Shown here: positions 28,770 to 36,430 of the stretch, one piece after another
How the letters are laid out: each line of letters starts with the position of its first letter
Numbering within the stretch: position 1 is the stretch's first letter
DNA from: Chitinophagaceae bacterium
GTDB lineage: Bacteria; Bacteroidota; Bacteroidia; Chitinophagales; Chitinophagaceae
Direction of reading: 5' to 3'
DNA: 64,000 nucleotides
Assembly: GCA_947371755.1 (NCBI GenBank)
Contig: CANBQT010000004.1
Coordinates: forward strand, 36,810-100,809
Notes under the pieces: model-generated
What the model was told of the DNA's origin: nothing
Databases searched by the model: none
What the model saw: only the letters and a program-made list of their open reading frames with translations
Made by a program: the position numbers and the translations under genes

Positions 28770-30460
28770 CAGAGGAAAAACACGCATTGATAAAATCCTT
28801 AGTTGATTCTTCAACACAGGAAGAACTGATATGGATCAATGGTTATTTATCAGGGTTAATAAATGATAGGCATAAATTAAGCTATCATTTACATACTGTG
28901 CCCTCAGTCAAAAAATTGACTATTGCATATGGAACTGAGACGGGAAATTCAAAAAAGTTAGCTACAGAATTTGCAGCCAAAGCAAAAAAGAAACAAATTC
29001 AAACTAAGCTGATAGGTTTGGATCAATACAGGTTGAATGATTTGGTGAAAGAAGAGTTGTTTGTAACTGTAATTAGCACTCAGGGAGAAGGGGAACCGCC
29101 TGCAGCAGCACAAAAATTTTACGATCATATTCATCAAAATGGGTTTCAGTTACAAAATCTTCAGTATGCTGTTCTGGCATTAGGCGACAGCTCTTACCCA
29201 CTTTTTTGTAAAACAGGTGAGGATGTAGATCAGCAATTATCAAAACTTGGCGGTAAAAGAATGGTGCCTATTCAAAAATGTGATGTTGATTATGAACTTG
29301 AAGCTGAATCATGGTTTGATAATTTACTACATGGTTTGAATACACACGAACCATCCATAAAGCCTCGTGAAACTAATCCGGCGGTAGTGGCAAAATCCAC
29401 CGGTAAAACAATTTATAAGGGAACTGTACTCAGCCATTTAAATTTAAATGACCGGGGTTCGAATAAAGAAACCTGGCATATCGAAATTGCAGCTGATTCG
29501 CTTGTGTATGAATCAGGTGACTCAATAGGAATTGTTCCAAAAAATAACGAATCAATTGTTGAGGCGATTATCCAAACAGTACAGGCAGATCCCCAGAAAT
29601 TTTTAAGTTATAAATCAGAAACATACACTGTTTATGATCTTCTGAAGCATAAGCTGAATATTTCAAATCTCAGTGAAAAAGTAGTTAAGAGATATGCTGA
29701 AATAACTAATCAAATAATTCCCATAGCTAAGTTTGATTTATTAGAAATTATTAAATCTTATCCAATTCAAACAGAAGATCAATTCATTGAAGTTTTACAA
29801 TGCTTGAATCCACAATCACCAAGATTATATACCGTATCATCTTCACCATTGGCTACTGAGGGTGAAGTGCATATCACAGTAGCCAGAGATGTTTTCTGGA
29901 TTAATCAACAAAAGAAGTATGGTGTATGCTCTGATTATCTGAGTTCGTTTAAAGAAGGTGATGCAATTGAATTCTTTGTTCAAAAAAATAAGCGATTTAA
30001 ACTTCCTTCAGATGATAAAGATATCATTATGATTGGTCCCGGTACAGGCATTGCAGCTTTTCGTGGATTTCTGCAAGAAAGGGAAATAGTGAATGGATCT
30101 GGTAGAAGTTGGCTGTTCTTTGGTGAACAACATTTTGCTTCTGATTTTCTGTATCAGACTGAGATTCAAAACTGGGAAGCAACGGGTACACTAACAAAAG
30201 TGAATGTGGCATTTTCGCGTGATCAAAAAAACAAGATCTATGTGCAAGACCGAATGTTGAGCCATGGTGCAGAATTATTTCAATGGATCAATAATGGTGC
30301 TTATATCTATGTGTGTGGTAAAAAAGATCCTATGAGTGTAGATGTTGAAAAAACATTCATTCAAATTGTACAGCAATACGGAAATAAAACCATAGAAGAA
30401 TCACTAGAATTCATCAATGAATTAAAAGATACGCATCGATACCATAAAGATGTGTATTAA
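28763..30460 (+). CDS. cysJ: Sulfite reductase flavoprotein subunit
   Basis: CysJ passes electrons from NADPH through FAD and FMN to the CysI hemoprotein. The 565-residue protein has an N-terminal helix, a flavodoxin domain (about 50-190; YGTETGNSKKLA, STQGEGEPPAAA, ALGDSSYPLFC), then an FAD domain (SPRLYTVSSSP) and a C-terminal NADP domain (MIGPGTGIAAFRGFLQER, YVCGKKDPM). It overlaps cobA by seven bases and precedes cysI by 42, consistent with one transcript. Confidence 0.93.
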   Translation: MLTEEKHALIKSLVDSSTQEELIWINGYLSGLINDRHKLSYHLHTVPSVKKLTIAYGTETGNSKKLATEFAAKAKKKQIQTKLIGLDQYRLNDLVKEELFVTVISTQGEGEPPAAAQKFYDHIHQNGFQLQNLQYAVLALGDSSYPLFCKTGEDVDQQLSKLGGKRMVPIQKCDVDYELEAESWFDNLLHGLNTHEPSIKPRETNPAVVAKSTGKTIYKGTVLSHLNLNDRGSNKETWHIEIAADSLVYESGDSIGIVPKNNESIVEAIIQTVQADPQKFLSYKSETYTVYDLLKHKLNISNLSEKVVKRYAEITNQIIPIAKFDLLEIIKSYPIQTEDQFIEVLQCLNPQSPRLYTVSSSPLATEGEVHITVARDVFWINQQKKYGVCSDYLSSFKEGDAIEFFVQKNKRFKLPSDDKDIIMIGPGTGIAAFRGFLQEREIVNGSGRSWLFFGEQHFASDFLYQTEIQNWEATGTLTKVNVAFSRDQKNKIYVQDRMLSHGAELFQWINNGAYIYVCGKKDPMSVDVEKTFIQIVQQYGNKTIEESLEFINELKDTHRYHKDVY

Positions 30461-30502
30461 TGAATGGAGCCTTTAACTATTATTAATTTTTTAATATAAA
30501 GT

Positions 30503-32179
30503 ATGTCAAAACAGGAGAAGCTATCCGTGATTGAAAGAATTAAAACGGAAAGTAAAGGATTGCGGGGATCTATAGTTGAAAGTTTACAAGATGAATTAAC
30601 TGGATCTATTCGTGAAGACGATCAGGCTGTGATTAAATTCCATGGGATGTATCAACAGGATGATAGAGACCGTAGGGAAGAAAGAGCCGAGAAAAAATTA
30701 GATAGACTGTATAGTTTTATGATTCGGTTGAGATTGGCAGGTGGATTTCTAACACCAGCACAATGGGTAGCAACACATCATATTGCTGGTGAGCATTCTA
30801 CAGGCGTGATTAAAATTACTAGTCGCCAAACAGTTCAGCTACATGGACTAATTAAATCCCATATCAAACCAACGATACAAGCTTTTAATGAGGCCAACCT
30901 AAACTCTATAGCCACTTGTGGAGATATTAATCGTAATGTTTTATGTAGTTCTCATCCAGGAGAATCGCCCATTCATGAACAGATATTCAGGTATGCTGAA
31001 AAAATTAGTGACCTCTTATTACCCAAAACAAATGCCTATTATGAGATCTGGCTTGATGAAGAAAAATTAGTTGATAAAAAAGAGGAGGAGGATCCACTTT
31101 ATCAAGACCGTTATTTGCCTAGAAAATTTAAAATAGCTATTGCCATACCACCCAATAATGATGTGGATGTGTATGCTAATGACCTTGGTTTAATAGCGGT
31201 AATTGAGGATGATGTGTTGAAAGGATTTAATATAGCAATTGGTGGCGGACTTGCCACAACACATGGTAACCCTGAAACCTACGCAAGATTGGCAACAATA
31301 ATCGGCTTTACAGATACTGAAGAAAAAACCCTTTCTGCTATTTATGAAGTCCTAACCATTCAAAGAGATTATGGAAATCGTTCAGATCGGAAATTATCAC
31401 GTTTAAAATATACAGTCGATAAAGTTGGGGTTGCTTGGTTTAAAGAAGAGTTGGAAAGAAGAATTGGATTTAGTTTGGAAGAGGCTCGTCCTGTTAAGAT
31501 GACTTCAAGGGTAGATCATTTTGGCTGGAAACAAAATGCTGCTGGTAAATGGTATTATACTTTGCTGGTAGAAAATGGTAGAATACTTGATACGGAAACT
31601 TTGCCATTAAAAACTGCTTTACATGAAGTGGCTAAAACAGGTAAGGCAAACTTTAGATTTACCTGTACGCAGAATCTAATTTTAAGTGACATCGAAGAAG
31701 CGGATAAAAAGGCAATAGAGCAAATACTAGATGTACATGGGATAACTAAGCATACAGAGAATAGCTCAGCACTCAGGAAAAATAGTATGGCATGTGTGGC
31801 ATTACCAACTTGTCCATTAGCCTTAGCCGAAGCGCAAAGGTATTTTCCGGAATTGATTACTAAACTTGAGCCGATACTTTCAAAATATGGACTGGATGAT
31901 GATGGTATTGTAATACGAATGACTGGTTGTCCTAATGGTTGTGCAAGATCTTATGCAGCAGAAATCGGTTTTATTGGAACCGCGCCCGGCAAATATAACT
32001 TGCATATTGGTGGGGATAGACAGGGTGAAAGACTTAATAAGATATATCGAGAGAGTTTAGAAGAACCGCAGATTCTTCAAGTATTGGATAAGTTGTTTCA
32101 GATTTATTCGAAGGAGAAAATTACGGGTGAAACATTTGGAGATTTTTCAGTACGTAAAGAATGGGTTGTATATGATTAA
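30503..32179 (+). CDS. cysI: Sulfite reductase hemoprotein subunit
   Basis: CysI reduces sulfite to sulfide with a siroheme coupled to a [4Fe-4S] cluster. The 558-residue length is typical. The cluster Cys ligands are seen in [17 protein letters not shown] (about residues 430-440) and [11 protein letters not shown] (about 473-483). Siroheme-binding arginines lie in [11 protein letters not shown]. The last codons overlap the next gene by eight bases, so translation of the two is probably coupled. Confidence 0.94.
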   Translation: MSKQEKLSVIERIKTESKGLRGSIVESLQDELTGSIREDDQAVIKFHGMYQQDDRDRREERAEKKLDRLYSFMIRLRLAGGFLTPAQWVATHHIAGEHSTGVIKITSRQTVQLHGLIKSHIKPTIQAFNEANLNSIATCGDINRNVLCSSHPGESPIHEQIFRYAEKISDLLLPKTNAYYEIWLDEEKLVDKKEEEDPLYQDRYLPRKFKIAIAIPPNNDVDVYANDLGLIAVIEDDVLKGFNIAIGGGLATTHGNPETYARLATIIGFTDTEEKTLSAIYEVLTIQRDYGNRSDRKLSRLKYTVDKVGVAWFKEELERRIGFSLEEARPVKMTSRVDHFGWKQNAAGKWYYTLLVENGRILDTETLPLKTALHEVAKTGKANFRFTCTQNLILSDIEEADKKAIEQILDVHGITKHTENSSALRKNSMACVALPTCPLALAEAQRYFPELITKLEPILSKYGLDDDGIVIRMTGCPNGCARSYAAEIGFIGTAPGKYNLHIGGDRQGERLNKIYRESLEEPQILQVLDKLFQIYSKEKITGETFGDFSVRKEWVVYD

Positions 32180-33422
32180 ATACGCAGAAATATTTTCTCA
32201 AAAACTAGCCGAACTAAAAGATTCAGGAACTTATCGATATTTTCTGAACGTAAACAAATCGGCTCAGCACTTTCCGGTATTTTATTTTGAAGATGCTTAT
32301 GGTGAAAAACGCCGTGCTATAAACTTTTGCAGTAATGATTATTTAGCCATGAGTGTTCATGAAGAAGTAATTAGCAAGTTGGCTTTTGTGGCAAATAGGG
32401 CAGGAGCAGGAAGTGGTGGAACGAGAAATATCAGCGGGTCAACCATCTATCATCGGGAATTAGAAGCATCTATTGCATCATTGCATCAGAAAAATGCAGC
32501 TTTGCTATTTGGTAGTGCTTATCTGGCCAATCTTACAGCATTAAGTGTGATAGGAAAAATTCTTCCGGAGGTTGTTTTTATATCCGATGAAAATAATCAT
32601 GCATCAATTATCGAAGGTATTAAAGCGAGTGGATCTGCAAAAAGAATATTCCCCCATAATGATTTAGATGCATTGGAAAGGATACTAAAAAGTATTCCGG
32701 TTCATCAGCCTAAAGTAATTGTATTTGAATCGGTATACTCCATGAGTGGAACTGATGCGCCAATTGTAGAGATAGTATTGTTGGCAAAAAAATATAATGC
32801 ATTAACTTATATAGATGAAGTTCATGCAGTAGGGATCTATGGCGAACATGGGGGCGGTTTGACAGAGCAGTTAGGTATTCAACATGGTATTGATATTATC
32901 AATGGCACATTAGCAAAAGGATTTGGAGTTTTAGGCGGATATATTGCCGGGGATTCTAATTTTATTGATGCTATTAGAAGTGTAGGTGCAGGTTTTATTT
33001 TCACAACATCCTTGCCTCCAGCCATTTGTGCAGCTGCTACCAGAAGTATTGAGTATTTGAAAAATGATCAAACTATCAGACCTGCATACCACCAGAAGGT
33101 TAGTGAATTAAGAAATTTATTAAAACGGAATAACATTCCATTCTCTGTAAATAGTACGCATATCACCCCTATTCCAATTGGTGATGAAAAAAAGTGTAAG
33201 GAAATCTCAGATGCTTTACTCTACCAACAAGGTATATATATTCAACCAATAGTATTTCCCACTGTTAAAAAAGGAGAAGCCTGCTTACGTATTACAATAA
33301 CAAGTAAGCATGAAAATTCAGAAATGGTTACTTTGGTCCGGGCTTTAAAAATGGTGCTTGAATCATTTAATGTACGAACATATTCAAGTAGTAAAATTTT
33401 AAATAAAAATAATAGTATATAA
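32172..33422 (+). CDS. Alpha-oxoamine synthase, 5-aminolevulinate synthase-like
   Basis: A 416-residue PLP enzyme of the alpha-oxoamine synthase family. Segments [50 protein letters not shown] and [17 protein letters not shown] follow 5-aminolevulinate synthase (ALAS) rather than AONS/BioF or KBL, whose glycine-rich loops differ. ALAS makes ALA from glycine and succinyl-CoA. The siroheme of CysI needs ALA, so an ALAS co-expressed with cobA and cysI makes sense. Most Bacteroidota use the glutamyl-tRNA (C5) route, so this would be unusual. ATG at 32172 overlaps the cysI end; an upstream in-frame ATG inside cysI is rejected. BioF or another oxoamine synthase cannot be excluded. Confidence 0.75.
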   Translation: MIKYAEIFSQKLAELKDSGTYRYFLNVNKSAQHFPVFYFEDAYGEKRRAINFCSNDYLAMSVHEEVISKLAFVANRAGAGSGGTRNISGSTIYHRELEASIASLHQKNAALLFGSAYLANLTALSVIGKILPEVVFISDENNHASIIEGIKASGSAKRIFPHNDLDALERILKSIPVHQPKVIVFESVYSMSGTDAPIVEIVLLAKKYNALTYIDEVHAVGIYGEHGGGLTEQLGIQHGIDIINGTLAKGFGVLGGYIAGDSNFIDAIRSVGAGFIFTTSLPPAICAAATRSIEYLKNDQTIRPAYHQKVSELRNLLKRNNIPFSVNSTHITPIPIGDEKKCKEISDALLYQQGIYIQPIVFPTVKKGEACLRITITSKHENSEMVTLVRALKMVLESFNVRTYSSSKILNKNNSI

Positions 33423-33433
33423 ATTTGGTAGAC
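33415..33433 (+). promoter_or_regulatory. Cysteine-regulon operator copy D with overlapping -7 box
   Basis: GTATAT-AAATTTG-GTAGAC in the 6-7-6 layout. TAAATTTG at 33420-33427 inside it matches TAnnTTTG. The site overlaps the stop codon of the ALAS-like gene and lies 44 bases before the second Cys-rich leader peptide. Confidence 0.6.
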
Positions 33434-33476
33434 TAATAAGAACTTTATATTTTCGTTCAATAGTAGTTATAAAATC

Positions 33477-33545
33477 ATGAAGTATACTTATCATATCGGT
33501 TTGACTAATTCCTGCAGGGATTTATTAATTGCCTGCTGTTGTTGA
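33477..33545 (+). CDS. Second cysteine-rich leader peptide, upstream of the TonB receptor
   Basis: A 22-codon frame ending DLLIACCC-stop, with a further Cys at residue 13. Like the frame before cysH it follows a TAnnTTTG box and a copy of the 19-bp operator, and it ends in three Cys codons and a stop. The rest of the peptide is unrelated to the first, so only the Cys-Cys-Cys-stop ending is shared, as expected if the codons and not the peptide matter. The start ATG lies in an A/T-rich leader without a Shine-Dalgarno sequence. Control of the downstream receptor is inferred. Confidence 0.7.
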   Translation: MKYTYHIGLTNSCRDLLIACCC

Positions 33546-33602
33546 TTCTCTACTAATTATCACAGTTTTAATTTCATTTGTTTTAATTTTTTATTTCTAA
33601 CT

Positions 33603-33680
33603 ATGAATCAACAAATGACTATGAAAGTTAAATGTAGATTACAAACGATGTTTATAGATTTTAAGAATAAGAAAAAATGA
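33603..33680 (+). CDS. Short ORF in the TonB receptor leader
   Basis: A 25-codon ATG frame, rich in Lys (ends FIDFKNKKK) with one Cys. Its stop overlaps the ATG of the next short frame in the pattern ATGA. It may be chance in an A-rich region or a further translated leader element. Low support. Confidence 0.25.
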   Translation: MNQQMTMKVKCRLQTMFIDFKNKKK

Positions 33681-33727
33681 AAAAAAATATACCCACTATA
33701 CGATGTTGTAGACTAGAATCTCACTAA
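33677..33727 (+). CDS. Short ORF with a Cys-Cys pair in the TonB receptor leader
   Basis: A 16-codon frame, MKKNIPTIRCCRLESH, coupled by ATGA overlap to the frame before it. It contains two adjacent Cys codons and lies in the 250-base region between the second leader peptide and the receptor. The DNA for its CCR segment includes a half-site (GTAGAC, 33708-33713) of the regulon motif. It might be a third Cys sensor; evidence is weak. Confidence 0.3.
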   Translation: MKKNIPTIRCCRLESH

Positions 33728-33757
33728 AAGAAAGAACGACTTTTTTTTAAAATAATA

Positions 33758-33776
33758 GTCTATAAAATTAATAGAC
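33758..33776 (+). promoter_or_regulatory. Cysteine-regulon operator copy F (perfect palindrome)
   Basis: GTCTAT-AAAATTA-ATAGAC, the most symmetric copy, with perfectly paired six-base half-sites, 20 bases before the receptor ATG. No -7 element adjoins it, so it may act as a roadblock or serve an unseen promoter. Confidence 0.6.
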
Positions 33777-33796
33777 AAATAAATCACAACCAATCC

Positions 33797-36343
33797 ATGA
33801 AAAAACTATTATTATTCTTAGTATTGTCTTTGCCAATTTTGGCAATTGCACAATTCTCAGGGCGAATAGTCAATAGTAGCAATGCTGCTATATCTAATGC
33901 AAATGTTTCCATTAAAGGAAGCTCCATCACTTCTACCACTGACGCTGATGGGAAGTTTCATTTTTCAAAGATTCAACAATACCCTTTTACATTGGTGGTT
34001 TCTCATATGGGTTTTGAGAAGTTAGAAAAGCTAATAAAAGACAACAATATCAATAACGTTTCATTAGAACTACAGGTATCTTACCAAAGAGATAGCATTG
34101 TTGTAACATCACGCAGAAGAAAAGAAGTGTTGCAGGAAGTTCCTCTATCAGTTTCTGTAATAGGAGGGGCAAAAGTTGAAGAGTCTGGTTCATTTAACGT
34201 GAACAGGGTTAAGGAGTTTGTGCCTTCATTACAATTATATACCTCAAACCCGAGAAATACTGGAATCAATATACGTGGACTTGGTTCTCCATTTGGACTT
34301 ACCAACGATGGCTTAGATCCTGGTGTAGGGTTTTATGTAGATGGGGTATATTACGCAAGGCCTGCAGCTGCTACGCTTGATTTTATAGATTTAGAAAGAA
34401 TAGAGGTTTTGCGTGGTCCTCAGGGAACTTTATTTGGCAAAAACACAGCCGCAGGTGCAATTAATATCACTACAAAAAAACCTAGCTTCAAAAGTGCTTC
34501 AAATTTTGAATTGAGCACTGGTAATTATGGTTATATCCAGGGGAAAATTTCTGTGACTGGTGCAATTAGTAAGAAATTAGCTACAAGAGTTTCTGTAACT
34601 GGTACACAAAGAGATGGAGTCATTGATAATGTACGTACTCACACAAAAACAAATAGCCTCAGTAATTTCGGATTCCACGGCCAATTATTATATCAAGTAA
34701 CTGATAAAACTACTGTTACTTTTTCAGGAGATGCGGCCATTCAACGTCCTGATGGATATGCCCAAGTGATTGCAGGGGTAGTTCAAACAAAACGTGCTGC
34801 TTATCGTCAATTCAATGCCATTATAAAAGATCTGAATTATTCTTTACCAAGTCAAAATGCATTTGATCGTTTGATTGATCACGATACTCCCTGGAAATCT
34901 GATAATGATATTGGTGGAGCCTCAGTGAATGTTGATTCAAAAATAGGATCAGGCACTTTTACATCAACTACCGCTTGGCGTTATTGGAATTGGGGGCCTT
35001 CAAATGATAGAGATTTTACTGGTTTGCAGGCTTTGGCAAAATCACAAAATCCTGCGAAGCACCAACAATGGTCACAAGAATTTCGCTATTCTGGTGAATT
35101 GTCATCAAATGTAAGTGCAGTTGTTGGACTATTCGGTATTGGACAGGAAGTTAAAATTGATGGACTCGAAGAGTCCGGAAAAGATCAGTGGCGTTTTGTT
35201 CAAAGTTCTACCAGTGCACTTTGGAAAACTCCAGGGTTATTTGAAGGATACGGCATAAAAACAAAGGCATCACTTAATTCTGTGAGTGCAGCAGCATTTA
35301 CAAATATTGATTGGGAAATTGTAAAAGGGTTGCATGTATTGCCAGGACTACGTTTCAATTATGATAAAAAAGATGTTGATTATAATCGTATTGCCTCCGG
35401 TGGTTTGCAAACAACTAATACTGCTTTAATTGCATTAAAGAATTCGGTTTATACCAGCCAGTCATATCTTGCCAGTAAGGAAGAAAATAACTTAACGTAT
35501 CAACTTACCTTATCTTATAGACCTTCAACTAAAATTAATGCCTTCGCAACTTATTCAACCAGTTTTAAACCTTCTGGGGTAAATATTGCAGGGTTGCCAA
35601 CCAATCCAGATAATTCCGCAGCAACAGACCTTGCAGTGATCAAGCCTGAGTATACTAAACATTTTGAAATTGGTTTAAAAACTACACCTGCAAAAAACGT
35701 AACATTGAATTTTGCTTTTTATAATTCTGATATTACAGATTATCAAACAAATGTTCAGTCACCACAGTTGGGTGTAAACAGAGGATATATTGCAACTGCT
35801 GAAAAAGTGAAAGTGCAGGGTTTTGAATTTGATGGCAATATGGATATTCAGAGAAATTTTTCTCTCTTCGCTTCTGTAGCGTATACAGATGGTAAATATG
35901 TAAGCTTTAAGAATGCGCCACTTCCATTAGAAGAAACCGGTACAACACAAGGAGGAGTTCAGGTTGCTTTCAAAGACGTTTCAGGTGCTCAACTTCCTGG
36001 TATTTCTAAATGGGCAGGGACTATTGGTGCTGAGTATAATTTTCCTGCTGTATTTTTTGGTAAGGCGGGCAAATTATTTATTGCTTCAGAAGCTTACTAT
36101 CGTTCTTCATTCTCGTCTAGTCCATCTCCTTCTGCTTATTTAAATATTGAGGGCTATACATTAGTCAATACAAGAGTTGGATTCAAAGTAACCAATGGTT
36201 TATCTTTTTATATATGGGGAAGAAATATTTTTAATCAAAACTATTATGAACAATTATTAGTGGCAGGAGGTAATGCCGGTCAATATGCGGGCGTTTTAGG
36301 TGATCCTCGAACTTATGGAGTAACGTTAAAGTTTTCTCTTTAG
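33797..36343 (+). CDS. TonB-dependent outer-membrane receptor, probably for a sulfur source
   Basis: An 848-residue receptor with a signal peptide (LLLFLVLSLPILAIAQ), a carboxypeptidase-regulatory-like domain (about 20-100; GRIVNSSNAAISNANVSIKG), a plug domain (about 110-230; LRGPQGTLFGKNTAAGAINI) and a 22-strand-type barrel ending in VTLKFSL with a terminal aromatic-x-Leu pattern. It is not a SusC type and has no SusD partner. The usual annotation would be siderophore or vitamin uptake. Its position behind a Cys-rich leader peptide and two copies of the sulfur-cluster operator argues instead for uptake of a sulfur compound. The substrate is unknown. Confidence 0.9.
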   Translation: MKKLLLFLVLSLPILAIAQFSGRIVNSSNAAISNANVSIKGSSITSTTDADGKFHFSKIQQYPFTLVVSHMGFEKLEKLIKDNNINNVSLELQVSYQRDSIVVTSRRRKEVLQEVPLSVSVIGGAKVEESGSFNVNRVKEFVPSLQLYTSNPRNTGINIRGLGSPFGLTNDGLDPGVGFYVDGVYYARPAAATLDFIDLERIEVLRGPQGTLFGKNTAAGAINITTKKPSFKSASNFELSTGNYGYIQGKISVTGAISKKLATRVSVTGTQRDGVIDNVRTHTKTNSLSNFGFHGQLLYQVTDKTTVTFSGDAAIQRPDGYAQVIAGVVQTKRAAYRQFNAIIKDLNYSLPSQNAFDRLIDHDTPWKSDNDIGGASVNVDSKIGSGTFTSTTAWRYWNWGPSNDRDFTGLQALAKSQNPAKHQQWSQEFRYSGELSSNVSAVVGLFGIGQEVKIDGLEESGKDQWRFVQSSTSALWKTPGLFEGYGIKTKASLNSVSAAAFTNIDWEIVKGLHVLPGLRFNYDKKDVDYNRIASGGLQTTNTALIALKNSVYTSQSYLASKEENNLTYQLTLSYRPSTKINAFATYSTSFKPSGVNIAGLPTNPDNSAATDLAVIKPEYTKHFEIGLKTTPAKNVTLNFAFYNSDITDYQTNVQSPQLGVNRGYIATAEKVKVQGFEFDGNMDIQRNFSLFASVAYTDGKYVSFKNAPLPLEETGTTQGGVQVAFKDVSGAQLPGISKWAGTIGAEYNFPAVFFGKAGKLFIASEAYYRSSFSSSPSPSAYLNIEGYTLVNTRVGFKVTNGLSFYIWGRNIFNQNYYEQLLVAGGNAGQYAGVLGDPRTYGVTLKFSL

Positions 36344-36381
36344 TTAGATTGAGGAATTTATTTCTATCAACCCCATCATAT

Positions 36382-36418
36382 AAAAGCCGTCTCACATTTA
36401 TATGAGGCGGCTTTTTTT
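36382..36418. terminator. Terminator between the convergent receptor and FAD/Fe-S genes
   Basis: AAAAGCCGTCTCA pairs with TGAGGCGGCTTTT (one wobble) across an eight-base loop and is followed by a T run on the plus strand. The A tract on the other side gives TTTT for the minus strand, so it could serve both genes. Confidence 0.85.
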
Positions 36419-36430
36419 AAACCATATGTT

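Noticed and set aside
32127-32171. Earlier start of the ALAS-like gene inside cysI
   Set aside because: It adds 15 residues that only reflect cysI in another frame; the ATG at 32172 gives the family N-terminus and an eight-base overlap.
33708-33713. A sixth regulon site (GTAGAC)
   Set aside because: The matching left half-site at the 6-7-6 distance is missing; kept only as a half-site remark.
22961-33776. Reading the GTCTAY-N7-RTAGAC copies as RNA hairpins
   Set aside because: Only the copy at 33758 pairs fully; the others have mismatched half-sites, and two overlap or adjoin promoter boxes, so a DNA operator fits better.
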